Of a stretch of DNA of 64,000 nt, positions 29,339-40,409 are shown one piece after another. Position numbers and translations under genes: made by a program. The notes beneath the pieces were generated by a model. That model was not told where the DNA came from. It ran no database searches and worked only from the letters and a program-made list of their open reading frames with translations. Origin of the DNA: Pseudoalteromonas viridis (GTDB taxonomy: Bacteria; Pseudomonadota; Gammaproteobacteria; Enterobacterales; Alteromonadaceae); the NCBI RefSeq assembly GCF_017742995.1, contig NZ_CP072425.1, forward strand, positions 3,100,001 through 3,164,000, given 5' to 3'. The first letter of the stretch is position 1. Every line of letters starts with the position of its first letter.

Positions 29339-31555
29339 TTAGAATGTTGCGCGGTAGCGAACGCCGAATTCGCTGGCATCATTGCTCTTAATAACCAGGA
29401 TGTAGTCGCCGGTATTGAGACGTGCATCGTCGTAACGCTCATCAAAGATGTTGCGGCCATACAGCGAGATATCCCAGTTCGCGTTGGCTGGCGCGTATGA
29501 AATATCAAAGTTTACTGTGGTACGGTCGTCAATTTGAGTCATACGGCGCGGATCTGAGCTTGGCTCACCATACATGCTGTCGCGGAATGAAACATCAAAA
29601 CGGGTGTTTACCGTTGCGTTGTTGTCCAGTTCAAACTCATAAGACGGGCTGATTGACGCAGTCCACTCTGGCGTCAGAGGGGCAACCGGCTTGATGCCAT
29701 TTTGCTCTTCTACATCTACATCCATAAAGCCGAAGCTTGAGTGCAGAGTAAATTGGTCGGTGACGTAGTAGGTGCTTTCAAATTCGATACCACGTGACGT
29801 TTGTTCAACGATCAGGTTGTTGGTGTCGAAGCCTGAGTCTGTTACTACGTTAACCTGATATGGCAAGTCTTCATATTCAGTATTGAAAAATGCCACGCTC
29901 ATGCTGAAGTCGTTAGTCAGCTGACCTTTGAAACCCGTTTCATAGTTGATTGCGCTGATATTTTCGCTTGCCATGAAAGCATTATTTGCGCGCACAGCTG
30001 CTGCGGCATTTGGGTTATCAAAACCGCCTTCACCAAAGAACTGACCGATCAGGAAGTATGGACGAGCAGGGTACTGGCCAGACTGGTAACCGGTCTGAAT
30101 TGTACCGTACCAGTTAAGGCCATTCTCAAAGGTATAATTTGCTGCAACTTCCCATGAGATCTCATCCCAGTCTTTGCTAGAGGAGATGGTACCAACAGGG
30201 TCGAATACATTCGTCGATGCGGTTTTTTCATCTTCTGTGTAACGCACACCACCACTGAGGCGCAAGTCATCTGTCAGGTCATAGCCCAGGTTGAAGAATA
30301 CTGCGCGGCTGGTTGTTTCCTGATCCAGCTCTAGCTTAGTCGGACCACCATCAAAGCTTGCTTCGTCCGGGCTCTGGCGGTTGCTGCCTTCTTCATTAAA
30401 CCAGTAAATGCCGGTTACAAAGTCAGCACGGCCCAGGTAGCCTGTCAGTTGCAGCTCAACAGAGGTTTGATCTGCTTCGCCACGCTCAGGGTAATGATCA
30501 AGCGCGACTGCGGTGCCGTCGTCATCCAGACCCGCTTTATATTCTGATGAGCGCTTACTGAAGATGAATTTAGTACCATAATCGGCGTTGATGTCGTATT
30601 CAGCGGTCAGTGAGAGTCCATTCGCTTTGTTTGAAACGGTTGCAGTGTCGATACTGGTGGTCGCGTTGTCGTATGGATCGGCGGCAACCATCGCATTGCG
30701 TAAGCCTGCTTTATAAAGACGGCCTTCCGGCATCTCGTCGATTAACACAGTAAACGGACGAGTACCACCTTCACCATCGTTGGCGTCAGCCGTCAGTACC
30801 AGACGTAGGTCATCAGTAGGGGTGTATTTAACAGAGACACGGCCGTGGAATTCCTGGTTCTCACCCACATCGTACTCAGCATTTGGCAGGTTAGTGAACT
30901 CACCTAAACCACCGCGGCGGTTAAAGCCCATGTTGAAGTTAAACGCCAGTTCATCTGTTACGGCCTGGTTGGTAAACATGCTGGCTTTAACACGTCCACG
31001 TGTGCCTGTCTCGGCGCTCACCTTAGTCACAGCTTCCTGATCTGGTTGCTTAGTGATGATGTTAATAGCGCCACCGATTGAGTTACGGCCATACAGTGTA
31101 CCCTGAGGGCCACGCAGTACTTCAATACGCTCGATGTTCGCCAGGTTCCAGTTTTGGCCAACCTGGCGGCCCAGGTAAACACCATCAACATATACGCTTA
31201 CGCCAGGATCTGTGGTGATCAGGTGGTCCTGTAAACCAATACCGCGAATAAACGGGTTGGCAGAGGAGTTGTGACCTGCTGAAAAGCCGGTAATATTCAG
31301 GTTTGGAACAAATTTGCCCACATCAGTGATGTCTGAGATACCTTGTGCATCCAGATCATCTCCTGAGAATGCACTCATAGCGATCGGTACTTCATAGATA
31401 ACCTGTGAACGCTTGGTCGCGGTTACCGTGATAGCTTCGATTTTTGATTTCTCAGCTTGTGCTTCTTCAGCCAAAACTGGGGCTGAAGATAAGCCGGCCA
31501 TTGCCAGTGCCATGGCGGTTGCGATCGGAGTAAGATTGCGTGCTGTGGTGCTCAT
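29339..31555 (-). CDS. TonB-dependent outer-membrane receptor
   Basis: 738 residues: signal peptide (cleavage near ALAEEAQA, about residue 30), a TonB-box-like IEAITVTATKR segment, plug domain (about 45-160; NPFIRGIGLQDHL, YVDGVYLGR, IERIEVLRGPQGTLYGRN) and a 22-strand-type barrel ending in the outer-membrane signature Phe (RYRATF). The plug resembles the siderophore/"iron complex" and proteobacterial nutrient receptors, so the substrate is open. Monocistronic, with 490 bp of AT-rich upstream sequence. No Fur box or NagR-like site was recognised there. Confidence 0.93.
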   Translation of the reverse strand: MSTTARNLTPIATAMALAMAGLSSAPVLAEEAQAEKSKIEAITVTATKRSQVIYEVPIAMSAFSGDDLDAQGISDITDVGKFVPNLNITGFSAGHNSSANPFIRGIGLQDHLITTDPGVSVYVDGVYLGRQVGQNWNLANIERIEVLRGPQGTLYGRNSIGGAINIITKQPDQEAVTKVSAETGTRGRVKASMFTNQAVTDELAFNFNMGFNRRGGLGEFTNLPNAEYDVGENQEFHGRVSVKYTPTDDLRLVLTADANDGEGGTRPFTVLIDEMPEGRLYKAGLRNAMVAADPYDNATTSIDTATVSNKANGLSLTAEYDINADYGTKFIFSKRSSEYKAGLDDDGTAVALDHYPERGEADQTSVELQLTGYLGRADFVTGIYWFNEEGSNRQSPDEASFDGGPTKLELDQETTSRAVFFNLGYDLTDDLRLSGGVRYTEDEKTASTNVFDPVGTISSSKDWDEISWEVAANYTFENGLNWYGTIQTGYQSGQYPARPYFLIGQFFGEGGFDNPNAAAAVRANNAFMASENISAINYETGFKGQLTNDFSMSVAFFNTEYEDLPYQVNVVTDSGFDTNNLIVEQTSRGIEFESTYYVTDQFTLHSSFGFMDVDVEEQNGIKPVAPLTPEWTASISPSYEFELDNNATVNTRFDVSFRDSMYGEPSSDPRRMTQIDDRTTVNFDISYAPANANWDISLYGRNIFDERYDDARLNTGDYILVIKSNDASEFGVRYRATF

Positions 31556-32046
31556 GTATGTTCCTCAAGTTAGAAACGGTTAATTTTAAATCTCGTGTGT
31601 GGTGGTTTCTGCGAGGGTAGTCGCCAACCAGGTTGAATGGCTATCGCTGAGCTGACTTTTGACATTTATAAAATTGACGCGCACAAAAAAGCAATCACCA
31701 TATGGGGACTGCACGACTTTTATTAACAAGAATTTTAAGAATGAAAGGTCAGCAAAAGCTGCTATTCGGTTGGGCGTGCATTCTACAATGGAATGAAATA
31801 ATTTTGCAATGAAAAATGGTTTAATTTTTTTATTTTGGCGAATTATTGCATTGCTTTGTCTGCTAATTAGGTAAATTTACATGAATGTACCTTTTTAGTA
31901 AAAAGTAGCAGTAATTAAAATGATTATTACAAAAATGGAAACAAACGGCGTAACCCGTTTTGCTCTTGTCGTGAAATTTATGCTAGCGTGATGCTGTGCA
32001 TTGGACCCGAACTAGGGTTAAAAAGTCGTAAGGTCAGGAAGGGAAT
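31556..32046. other. AT-rich intergenic region between TonB receptor and EamA genes
   Basis: 490 bp between divergent genes. It must hold two promoters. No coding frame, palindrome or RNA structure that I could support. Confidence 0.6.
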
Positions 32047-32946
32047 ATGGATTTAAAAAGCACTTTGTGTGCACTGCTGGTCGTGGCGGTGTGGGGGATA
32101 AACTTTTCAGTGATCAAACTGGGCCTTGCGGAGCTGCCGCCTATTTTATTCTCTGGCTTACGCTTTTTAATTGTGGCACTGCCCGCCATATTTTTTATTC
32201 CCTTTCCCAAGACGCCGGTGTGGCATGTGCTGGGTGTGGGCTTGTTTCTGGGTGTGATTAAGTTTGGCCTGCTGTTTGTGGCAATGGAAAAAGATGCTTC
32301 AGCGGGCATTGCATCGTTATTACTGCAGGCCCAGGTAGTGTTTACGATTGTGCTCAGTGCGCTGGTGTTGAAAGAACAGGCAAGTCGTTTTCAGGTCGCC
32401 GGTGCGGCCATTGCGTGCAGTGGGTTTGGTATGTTCTTTTTGAGCGAGACAGGTAGTGTCACTTTTTATGGCATGGCGTTGATCCTGTGTGCGGCTTTGA
32501 GCTGGGCGGTGTCCAATCTCATTATGAAACAGCTAAAGCAAGTTAACTTATTGCATTTTATGGTCTGGGTCAGTGCTGTGGCACCGCTGCCTTTGTTCGT
32601 TTTGTCTTATAATCTTGAAAGTAATGCACCGGTTGCCCTTATCCAAAATACCAGTGCGCAAACCTGGCTTGCGTTACTCTATGTAGGGCCTGTTTCAACC
32701 TTGCTGGCGTTTGCTTTGTGGGGCTGGTTACTTGGCAAACATCGCGCTGCGGCAGTGACGCCGTTCGCTTTGTTGATCCCTTTGGTGGGTATGATAGGGG
32801 CCAGCGTGATCCTGGATGAACAGATAAGCCTGTCTGAGGTGGTTGGCGGTGTCGTGATCCTCAGTGGCCTGACATTTTCGGTTCTGGGCGAGCGGTTGTG
32901 TTTGTTCTTCTTTGCCAGAACAGGGTTCAAGCGAAAAGCCAGCTGA
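32047..32946 (+). CDS. EamA-family (DMT superfamily) transporter
   Basis: 299-residue membrane protein with ten predicted hydrophobic segments arranged as two EamA repeats (opening VVAVWGINFSVIKLGL; second repeat AALSWAVSNLIMKQ). Such proteins usually export amino acids or other small metabolites. AGGAAGG ribosome site just upstream of the ATG. Substrate unknown. It stands alone, 200 bp before adk. Confidence 0.9.
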   Translation: MDLKSTLCALLVVAVWGINFSVIKLGLAELPPILFSGLRFLIVALPAIFFIPFPKTPVWHVLGVGLFLGVIKFGLLFVAMEKDASAGIASLLLQAQVVFTIVLSALVLKEQASRFQVAGAAIACSGFGMFFLSETGSVTFYGMALILCAALSWAVSNLIMKQLKQVNLLHFMVWVSAVAPLPLFVLSYNLESNAPVALIQNTSAQTWLALLYVGPVSTLLAFALWGWLLGKHRAAAVTPFALLIPLVGMIGASVILDEQISLSEVVGGVVILSGLTFSVLGERLCLFFFARTGFKRKAS

Positions 32947-33124
32947 CAATGAGAGCGGGCAAAGGTGGGGGTAAATTGAGCAATTTGCCGCGCCTATTCG
33001 AATATTCTGACAAGGTGAGCGAATTTTGTTCGCCTTGTTGCAATCAGCGCTAGACAATTGGTCTAAGTCCCTTGAGTATCCCAGCCCAATGTGAAAAAAT
33101 TCGACACAATTAAAATCCAGTTAA

Positions 33125-33790
<666 letters not shown>

Positions 33791-33810
33791 TTTACAGCCT
33801 ACATAAACAG

Positions 33811-33839
33811 AAAAAGCCAGCTTAGATGCTGGCTTTTTT
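33811..33839. terminator. Bidirectional terminator between adk and cmoB
   Basis: AAAAAGCCAGC, loop TTAGAT, GCTGGCTTTTTT. Confidence 0.92.
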
Positions 33840-33850
33840 GTTTCTGGCGG

Positions 33851-34819
33851 TCAGGCTTTTGCGACAATAATTGCTCTAAGCGGAGCGGGGTAGCCCTCAA
33901 TCGTCTTACTGGGATCGTCCGGATCCAAAAAGTCGGCCAGAGATTCGGTCTGCATCCACTCGGTGCGTCTTTGTTCATCCAAAGAAGTGATGTCTTTATC
34001 CACCACCTTGATGTCTTTAAAGCCCACGCGTTGTAGCCACAGCGCTAGCGCGTCACAGCTCGGAATAAACCAGACGTTACGCATTTTCGCATAGCGATCT
34101 GTCGGTACAAGTACTGTGTTTACATCACCTTCAATGACCAAGGTTTCGAGCACTAACTCACCCCCCGAGCGCAACTGAGCTTTTAGCTGAGCCAGGAAGT
34201 CGATGGGGGAGCGACGATGATACAGAACCCCCATAGAGAAAACCGTATCAAAGGCTTTCAAATCCGGGAGTTGCTCCACACCCAGAGGTAGCAGGTGGAC
34301 ATTCGGATCTGGATTAAAGTGCTTGATGGCCTGAAACTGACTTAAGAATAAGTCAGAGGGATCGATCCCCACGACAAACTCAGCCCCCGCACCGCGCATA
34401 CGCCACAGGTGATAGCCTGAGCCACAGCCGATGTCGAGCACGCTGCGGCCATGTAAATCGCTGATATGTGGCAACAAACGATCCCATTTCCAGTCGCTGC
34501 GCCATTCGGTATCAATGTCGATACCATGAATATGAAACGGGCCCTTGCGCCAGGGCATCATGCGTTTGAACAGATGTGTCAGTTGCTTCTGATGCCCCTC
34601 AGAGAGTGGCTCCTGACGGGTAAAGGACACTTTGTGCTCAATGTCGACTTGATCGGCTGGCAGATCTGGGAGGTTTTTGAGCACCTTTTCCCATTGTGAC
34701 CAGTCACCGTGCTGGGCTTCTTTTTGCCAGTGAGAGAGTTGTGCCGGCAGTGTCTCCAGCCAATGGCTGAGGGGGCTTTTCGCAATAGCGGCATAAAAAT
34801 CGGTAAACCAGGAATTCAT
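33851..34819 (-). CDS. cmoB: tRNA U34 carboxymethyltransferase
   Basis: 322-residue SAM-type methyltransferase-fold enzyme that transfers the carboxymethyl group of carboxy-SAM to 5-hydroxyuridine at tRNA wobble position 34, forming cmo5U. Conserved [15 protein letters not shown], motif [15 protein letters not shown] and [11 protein letters not shown]. 10 nt downstream of cmoA in the same operon. Confidence 0.97.
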   Translation of the reverse strand: MNSWFTDFYAAIAKSPLSHWLETLPAQLSHWQKEAQHGDWSQWEKVLKNLPDLPADQVDIEHKVSFTRQEPLSEGHQKQLTHLFKRMMPWRKGPFHIHGIDIDTEWRSDWKWDRLLPHISDLHGRSVLDIGCGSGYHLWRMRGAGAEFVVGIDPSDLFLSQFQAIKHFNPDPNVHLLPLGVEQLPDLKAFDTVFSMGVLYHRRSPIDFLAQLKAQLRSGGELVLETLVIEGDVNTVLVPTDRYAKMRNVWFIPSCDALALWLQRVGFKDIKVVDKDITSLDEQRRTEWMQTESLADFLDPDDPSKTIEGYPAPLRAIIVAKA

Positions 34820-34829
34820 AGTCTTTCTC

Positions 34830-35555
34830 TTATTTAATCGCTACCAGGGAGCAGAAGTTAAAGCACTGATACCACACCTGGGTATGAGCAAATCCTATCT
34901 GTTCCAGGCGATTTTTGTGGGTGCTGAGGCTGTCAGTGCGCATTACGTTTTCAATGGCCGTGCGTTTTTGGCTGATCTCCAGCTCTGAATAGCCATTGTG
35001 GCGTTTGAAGTCGTGGTGCAGGTCAATCAACAAATTATCTTTGATGTCGTTTTCACCTTTGATCTTCTCCGAAAGCAGCAATACGCCGCCGGGTTTCAGC
35101 CCCTGGTAAATTTTTTCAAGCACAGCGGCTCTTTGTGCCTGGGGGATAAACTGCAAAGTAAAGTTCATGGCAACAACGCTGGCGTTGCTTACCTCTAACT
35201 CGTTAATGTCGCCCAGTTGTACGTCTACCGGTACGTCTGATTTGAAGCCTTTCAGATGCATCTGGCAGCGCTCGACCATAGGCTGGGAGTTGTCCACGGC
35301 AATAATGCGACAGTTTTCTTTGTCGATATTGCGGCGCATACTGAGGGTGACCGCTCCCAGTGAACAGCCTAGATCATACAGGTTTGAATTACTCTGCGCG
35401 TATTGCCCGGCCAGTTTTCCCATGGTACTGACGATGGTGGCATAACCCGGCACCGAGCGCTGGATCATGTCCGGAAATACTTCTACAACGTTTGCGTCGA
35501 AGGTGAAGTCTCTGACTTCTTGCTCTGTGGCATATATACTGTCTTTGCCCGTCAC
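34830..35555 (-). CDS. cmoA: Carboxy-S-adenosyl-L-methionine synthase
   Basis: 241-residue enzyme that converts SAM and prephenate to carboxy-SAM, the donor used by CmoB. Conserved [20 protein letters not shown], glycine-rich [13 protein letters not shown] and MNFTLQFIP. First gene of cmoA-cmoB. Divergent from the DUF3334 gene. Confidence 0.97.
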   Translation of the reverse strand: MTGKDSIYATEQEVRDFTFDANVVEVFPDMIQRSVPGYATIVSTMGKLAGQYAQSNSNLYDLGCSLGAVTLSMRRNIDKENCRIIAVDNSQPMVERCQMHLKGFKSDVPVDVQLGDINELEVSNASVVAMNFTLQFIPQAQRAAVLEKIYQGLKPGGVLLLSEKIKGENDIKDNLLIDLHHDFKRHNGYSELEISQKRTAIENVMRTDSLSTHKNRLEQIGFAHTQVWYQCFNFCSLVAIK

Positions 35556-35680
35556 ACTGCTAGTCCAATTTGTCTTACAAAAAAATAATCATGCTATTTT
35601 AGCATTTTATACTAGATAGTCAGTGATAAATTGAGTAGCTTGGCTAGTATTAACAATAAGAAGTAAGTTAGAGAACCAAC

Positions 35681-36367
35681 ATGGCGAAAAATAAAGTGAT
35701 CAGCACAGAAGATATCCTATCCACATTATGTCACTCGGTGACTGAGGTTTTATCCTCGGCCAGTGGCAATCAGATTGCCTACTCGGCAATGGTACAGAAG
35801 ATCACCCGTACCTGTATGCGTCCAGACATTGGTTGTTTTGTTCTGTTTGACGGTGGCTTTACCGGTCTGGTTGTCACCAACTTCACCGCACAGGCTGCAA
35901 TGGAAGTTTATCAGGACTATATGCGTTCTATGGGCATGCCGGAAAACGAAATTGCACAAAGCCACTTGTCGGATGACGTATCCAATGTGATGGGTGAGCT
36001 GATGAACCAAATCGTTGGTGATTTCACCAGCAAAGTGCGTGAGCAGCTTCACACCTCTATCACCCAGAACCAGCCCAAAATGATGGCTATTAACAAACAG
36101 GTTCAGATCTCGGTGGATACCACAATGGACAGGCCACAGGCGCGCCGCGTGACCTTTACCACTCAGGGCCAGAACATTTTCTACCTGGAACTGGCTATGG
36201 ACAAGACCGAGTTCATTAAGTTGCACGATTACGACATCACTGAAGCCGTTGATCCGGACGACATTATTGCCAGCCAGAGAACCAAAAAAGCGGAGGCGGC
36301 TAAAAAAGCGGAATCATCAGCAGAAGATGTCGCAGACGACGACTTTATGGCGGATCTCGGCCTGTAA
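35681..36367 (+). CDS. DUF3334 family protein, CheX/CheC-like fold suspected
   Basis: 228 residues, soluble, matching the DUF3334 family of Vibrio and Alteromonadales. The central segment SNVMGELMNQIVGDF has the spacing E-x-x-N-x-x-x-G seen in the active site of CheC/CheX/FliY phosphatases, and the surrounding alpha-beta pattern (FDGGFTGLVVTNFT before it, RVTFTTQGQNIFYLELAM after it) also fits a CheX-like module. The C terminus is a charged tail (KKAEAAKKAES..., DDDFMADLGL). It sits beside two two-component genes, so it may dephosphorylate a response regulator. Family is fairly sure; function is inference. Confidence 0.82.
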   Translation: MAKNKVISTEDILSTLCHSVTEVLSSASGNQIAYSAMVQKITRTCMRPDIGCFVLFDGGFTGLVVTNFTAQAAMEVYQDYMRSMGMPENEIAQSHLSDDVSNVMGELMNQIVGDFTSKVREQLHTSITQNQPKMMAINKQVQISVDTTMDRPQARRVTFTTQGQNIFYLELAMDKTEFIKLHDYDITEAVDPDDIIASQRTKKAEAAKKAESSAEDVADDDFMADLGL

Positions 36368-36446
36368 TTAGGTCTCATCTATATCTGTGTAGCCCCGATT
36401 GCAAAAGGGCTGCACTCCTATCACCATTGCTTAAGATTCTGCATGC

Positions 36447-39400
36447 TCAGGCATGCTCAGGCATGTAAGGCGCTAACAGTGTGTGTGCTTTTTCGAATTC
36501 GAACTGAATAACCAGCTCGTTGAGCTCATCCAGTATTGCTTCAGGCAAGGGGGCGCCCACCTTGAGAGCGGCAACCAGCTCGGTGGCACGGGCATCATAA
36601 TCTTGCAATGCCCTGGCAAGTGCTATCAGACTGTCCTCGTAGTGCTCCGACTGGGGCCTTGTATCTGCCTTTTGTTGGGGCTGTGCAGCACTGGCATTCA
36701 GATAGCGGCTAATTTGCTCATGACACAGTCTGATGTAGTCCAGCAATTCGTCTACTTTAACTATATCAATACGGTCTTCTTTTATTTGAGATTCCAGTGC
36801 AGTGCATTGGTCGCTCAGATAGGTCATAGACAGGTTTGCACTGGCACCTTTGAGGGCATGTAACAGGTGTTCGGCCAGCTCAGTGTTACCTATGGTAATG
36901 GCTTGTTTCAGGTTAATAAGCTCTTCTATTTGCTGTTTGACGAATTTTTCAAGCAGTGAAAAGTATACGTCGCGGTTGCCAGCCGCCCGATTAATACCGG
37001 CTTCAATATCAATGCCTTTAAAAACAAGTTCCTCATGTTCAACGTCGGGCTCAGTTGAGCTTTGATGCTCGGGTGTTGGCGGTGCCGGGTCTTCACTGTT
37101 GGCTTCGTGCTGCTGAGTATGGATCAAAATGGTCTCAATCATGCTTTCTACATCAATAGGCTTAGCAATATGGCCAACCATACCTGCATTCAGGCAAGTT
37201 TCTATGTCGGTTTGCATAGCATTGGCGGTCATGGCCAGAATGGGCGGTTGAGCTATCTTGGTGAGTTTACGAATAGCCCGCGTTGCTTTTAGTCCATCCA
37301 TCACTGGCATTTGCATGTCCATTAAAACAATATCAAACGCAGTGGCCTGCACGGCTTCAAGTGCTTCCTGGCCATTGTTTGCAACTGCTACCGTCGCCCC
37401 ATGAAAAGACAGTATTTCAACTGCAATTTCCTGATTGACGGGCTGATCTTCGGCCACCAGTATCGTCAATCCAGACAGCCTGCTATCCCGAGCCGTTTCA
37501 GCACTGTTGAGTTGCTGTGGCTGCGGTGCCAGGCAGGCTTGCAGGCAATCGAATACGCTTGAAGGGTTGATGGGCTTTAATAACACACTTGAGATGATGT
37601 GTTTTTGCTCGTCTTTAAGTCCCAACTCGCGACCATATGCCGTCACCAATGCATACTGGCTTGCGGGAGAGTGAGCATGCAGTTCCATGATGGTGTCTAT
37701 GCCGTCTTTTTGTGGCATGTGCCAGTCAACAAAGGCAATATCAAAGTGGGGTTGCTGATTGCTGACGTATTCTATGCAGGCATCGCCGGAAGAAAACAGC
37801 TTGGAGGCAATACCAAACTTCTTCAGCATGGCGGCCATGACTTCACGGGCCAGTGCATTGTCATCCACAATCAGGGCGAGCTTGTCTTTAAAATGCTCTG
37901 CCGGCTGGCTGACAAGGCGGGTGGTTGTGGCAAAGGGCAAGGGCAGGGAAAAGTAGAACGTAGACCCTTTTCCCAACTCACTCTCAACAAAGATTTCACC
38001 GCCCATAAGCTTCACGAGATGCTGAGATATGGTTAACCCCAGCCCGGTGCCGCCGTATTTGCGAGTAATAGAGGTATCCGCCTGAGAAAAAGACTGAAAC
38101 AGTTTTGTTTGTTGCTCACTGCTTAATCCTATTCCGGAATCAATCACACTAAAGAGTAACCGGGCACTTTGCTCATCCTCACTTTGGTAGCAAATATTGA
38201 TCGTCACATGGCCCTGTTCAGTGAATTTAACGGCATTGCCCGCGAGGTTGATCAACACCTGACTGATACGCAGGGGATCGCCAATATAGTCATTGGCCAC
38301 GTCCGGGTGAACGTCGAAGATAAGCTCCAGTTGCTTTTCTTCTGCCTTAAGCCCGACAATTGTGGCGACATTATCCAGGACCTTATCCAGGCGAAAGTGA
38401 GTGGACTCGATTTCGACTTTACCGGCTTCAATTTTTGAAAAATCCAGAATGTCGTTAAGTAGTTTGAGCAGCTGCTTGGCGGCATTATCTATTTTTTCAA
38501 CGTAATTGCGCTGTTTGGTGGTCAATTGCGTATTCAGCGCCAGATGAGCCATGCCAATGATGGCGTTCATCGGTGAGCGTATCTCGTGGCTCATATTGGC
38601 AAGAAACTCACTCTTTACTTTGGCATTTTTGTCGGCAAGGTCTTTGGCTGCAAGCATGTCTCGTTCCAGCTCATTGCGCTCTGTGATGTCTAAAAAGGTG
38701 CCGACAACACCGCCAACCTCCTTAAAACCGTCAAAGAAAGGGGCCTCATGCACAATCAACTCACGAGACTCCTGTTGGCCGTTTTTCAGGGTCAGTTCGA
38801 ATTGGTGTTGTGCCTGCTGTTCAATCGTAAAGTTAGACTTTTGCTCCAGATAGCTTGTGGTGTAGACATCGAACACATCCTGAATACGCATGCCGGTAAC
38901 TTCAGCTTCAAACAAGTCCAGAAAATCAAGAAAAGCCCGGTTTACACCCAAGAAGGTGCCGTGAGTATCCCGGTAATAAGTGGGGTTAGGAATGGCATTG
39001 AGTATATGTAGTGTCATCTCCAGATGCTGTGAGAGCGCTGTTTCTGCGGCGAGCTGCTGCTGGGCGTTTTCACACAGTTGGATCTGGATAGCGAGATCTT
39101 CACATAGCTGCTGAATACTGGTTTGTTGTTCACCGTCGAAGCGATCGACACTGGCGATATACAGTGCGCCTTTGAGCTGGTTATTAACAATCAATGGATA
39201 CAGCGCGGCGCTTTTTATGGCAATGGTGACTGCGCCGGCTTTTAACTCAAAGGTTGCGTCTTTAGACGCCAAACACTGGCGTGTCAGGGTTCGTTGCAAT
39301 TGTGTGTACTGAATACTCAGCTTATCCAGACAGGGCGGACAACCAATTGTTTGAATTGGCGTGAGTGCATTATTATCGGTGCAGCAAATGGCCACACTGG

Positions 39401-40301
39401 GAGCGGCATAATAGGTGGCGAAAAACTCCAAAGCGAAGCGCCGCAGGTCATCCGGATCGCGGCTATGTCGGATCCCCTGATTAAACATTTCCCGCAACTT
39501 GGCGATTTCGACCCGGTTGTGGAGTTTGTCGTATATTTGACCAACGACATTAGCCAGTCCGCTGAGCTCGGCGCCCAGCTGGTCGGGCAGTTGCAACTGA
39601 GAGTTGCCCGTTTGGTTGGCTTCATGTAACGCGTTTTGCAGGCGCTTAAGCGGTTCAAAAAGCCGTAAATTGCACCACCACAGAGCTACTAAGGCGTTGA
39701 TGCCAAGGAGCAGCAGGGCCCACATAATTTGCTTACTCAGGTCTGTAAAATGAGTGTCTTTAGTTGCCATAAGTTGGCGACTTTGCTCAGTGAACATGCT
39801 ATCCAGTTGCGCAAGTTCACTGCTAATTTGTTGCAGCGCGCTGTGATAGCCTGTCAGGTTAAAGCGTGATGTCAGAGGAATGCCCGACTGAAATTGAGTC
39901 AGCTCGGTGTAGGTCTGGACAAAAAGCTGCTTCAGTTCACTGTGTATCACAGCCAGCTGAGTTGCAGAGGGCTCAATGGGCAGCGCGGCGATTAAAGGGC
40001 GCATTGCTGCAGGCTCTGAGGTGTGTGCTTTTGCCGTTACCGTTAACGGTGACTTGCTGAACCTGGCTAACTTTTCGAGTTGCTGTGGCTGCGGGTCGTT
40101 AAGGTATAAAGCAAGTTGCATAGTGTGGTCTTGTGCATGTTCCCGAAGGCTGGCAGAGAGTGTGGTCAGGGTATCAAGGTTGTCGAGCTGCTTATTAATG
40201 GGCTCGAGCTTGGTGAAACTGAGAAAGAGTAATAAGGCTGCAATAAATAAACCCGACAGTATCACTGAAAAGACCATATTTACTCTAAATTTTAGACCCA
40301 T
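36447..40301 (-). CDS. Hybrid sensor histidine kinase (PAS-HisKA-HATPase-REC-REC-HPt)
   Basis: About 1284 residues. TM1 about 10-32 and TM2 about 190-212 bracket a periplasmic four-helix-type sensor. Then come a GAF-like region (about 280-410), PAS (about 430-545), HisKA with MSHEIRSPMNAIIGM (His near 571), HATPase (DSGIGLS, GGTGLGLTIS), REC1 (FVDWHMPQKDG), REC2 (VLMDMQMPVMDG) and a C-terminal HPt (LLHALKGASANL). The layout is that of BarA/ArcB-type phosphorelay kinases with an extra receiver. A GTG two codons earlier (40307) is an alternative start. It is divergent from the REC-kinase gene. Output regulator not visible. Confidence 0.94.
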   Translation of the reverse strand: MGLKFRVNMVFSVILSGLFIAALLLFLSFTKLEPINKQLDNLDTLTTLSASLREHAQDHTMQLALYLNDPQPQQLEKLARFSKSPLTVTAKAHTSEPAAMRPLIAALPIEPSATQLAVIHSELKQLFVQTYTELTQFQSGIPLTSRFNLTGYHSALQQISSELAQLDSMFTEQSRQLMATKDTHFTDLSKQIMWALLLLGINALVALWWCNLRLFEPLKRLQNALHEANQTGNSQLQLPDQLGAELSGLANVVGQIYDKLHNRVEIAKLREMFNQGIRHSRDPDDLRRFALEFFATYYAAPSVAICCTDNNALTPIQTIGCPPCLDKLSIQYTQLQRTLTRQCLASKDATFELKAGAVTIAIKSAALYPLIVNNQLKGALYIASVDRFDGEQQTSIQQLCEDLAIQIQLCENAQQQLAAETALSQHLEMTLHILNAIPNPTYYRDTHGTFLGVNRAFLDFLDLFEAEVTGMRIQDVFDVYTTSYLEQKSNFTIEQQAQHQFELTLKNGQQESRELIVHEAPFFDGFKEVGGVVGTFLDITERNELERDMLAAKDLADKNAKVKSEFLANMSHEIRSPMNAIIGMAHLALNTQLTTKQRNYVEKIDNAAKQLLKLLNDILDFSKIEAGKVEIESTHFRLDKVLDNVATIVGLKAEEKQLELIFDVHPDVANDYIGDPLRISQVLINLAGNAVKFTEQGHVTINICYQSEDEQSARLLFSVIDSGIGLSSEQQTKLFQSFSQADTSITRKYGGTGLGLTISQHLVKLMGGEIFVESELGKGSTFYFSLPLPFATTTRLVSQPAEHFKDKLALIVDDNALAREVMAAMLKKFGIASKLFSSGDACIEYVSNQQPHFDIAFVDWHMPQKDGIDTIMELHAHSPASQYALVTAYGRELGLKDEQKHIISSVLLKPINPSSVFDCLQACLAPQPQQLNSAETARDSRLSGLTILVAEDQPVNQEIAVEILSFHGATVAVANNGQEALEAVQATAFDIVLMDMQMPVMDGLKATRAIRKLTKIAQPPILAMTANAMQTDIETCLNAGMVGHIAKPIDVESMIETILIHTQQHEANSEDPAPPTPEHQSSTEPDVEHEELVFKGIDIEAGINRAAGNRDVYFSLLEKFVKQQIEELINLKQAITIGNTELAEHLLHALKGASANLSMTYLSDQCTALESQIKEDRIDIVKVDELLDYIRLCHEQISRYLNASAAQPQQKADTRPQSEHYEDSLIALARALQDYDARATELVAALKVGAPLPEAILDELNELVIQFEFEKAHTLLAPYMPEHA

Positions 40302-40409
40302 ATACACGCCACACTGTTGAGTTTACTAACATAGTAACCATAGTCGCGTGCGGTCATTTCTCAAGCTATGCTTAGTGAAAGTAAATAAAGCGACGAAGAG
40401 GACAAAGGA

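Noticed and set aside
31556..32046. Riboswitch or small RNA in the 490-bp gap before the EamA gene
   Set aside because: No conserved motif or stable structure could be recognised by eye.
36441..36467. Tandem CATGCTCAGG repeat at the end of the hybrid kinase gene
   Set aside because: Only two units; it encodes the last residues (MPEHA) and shows no other sign of function.
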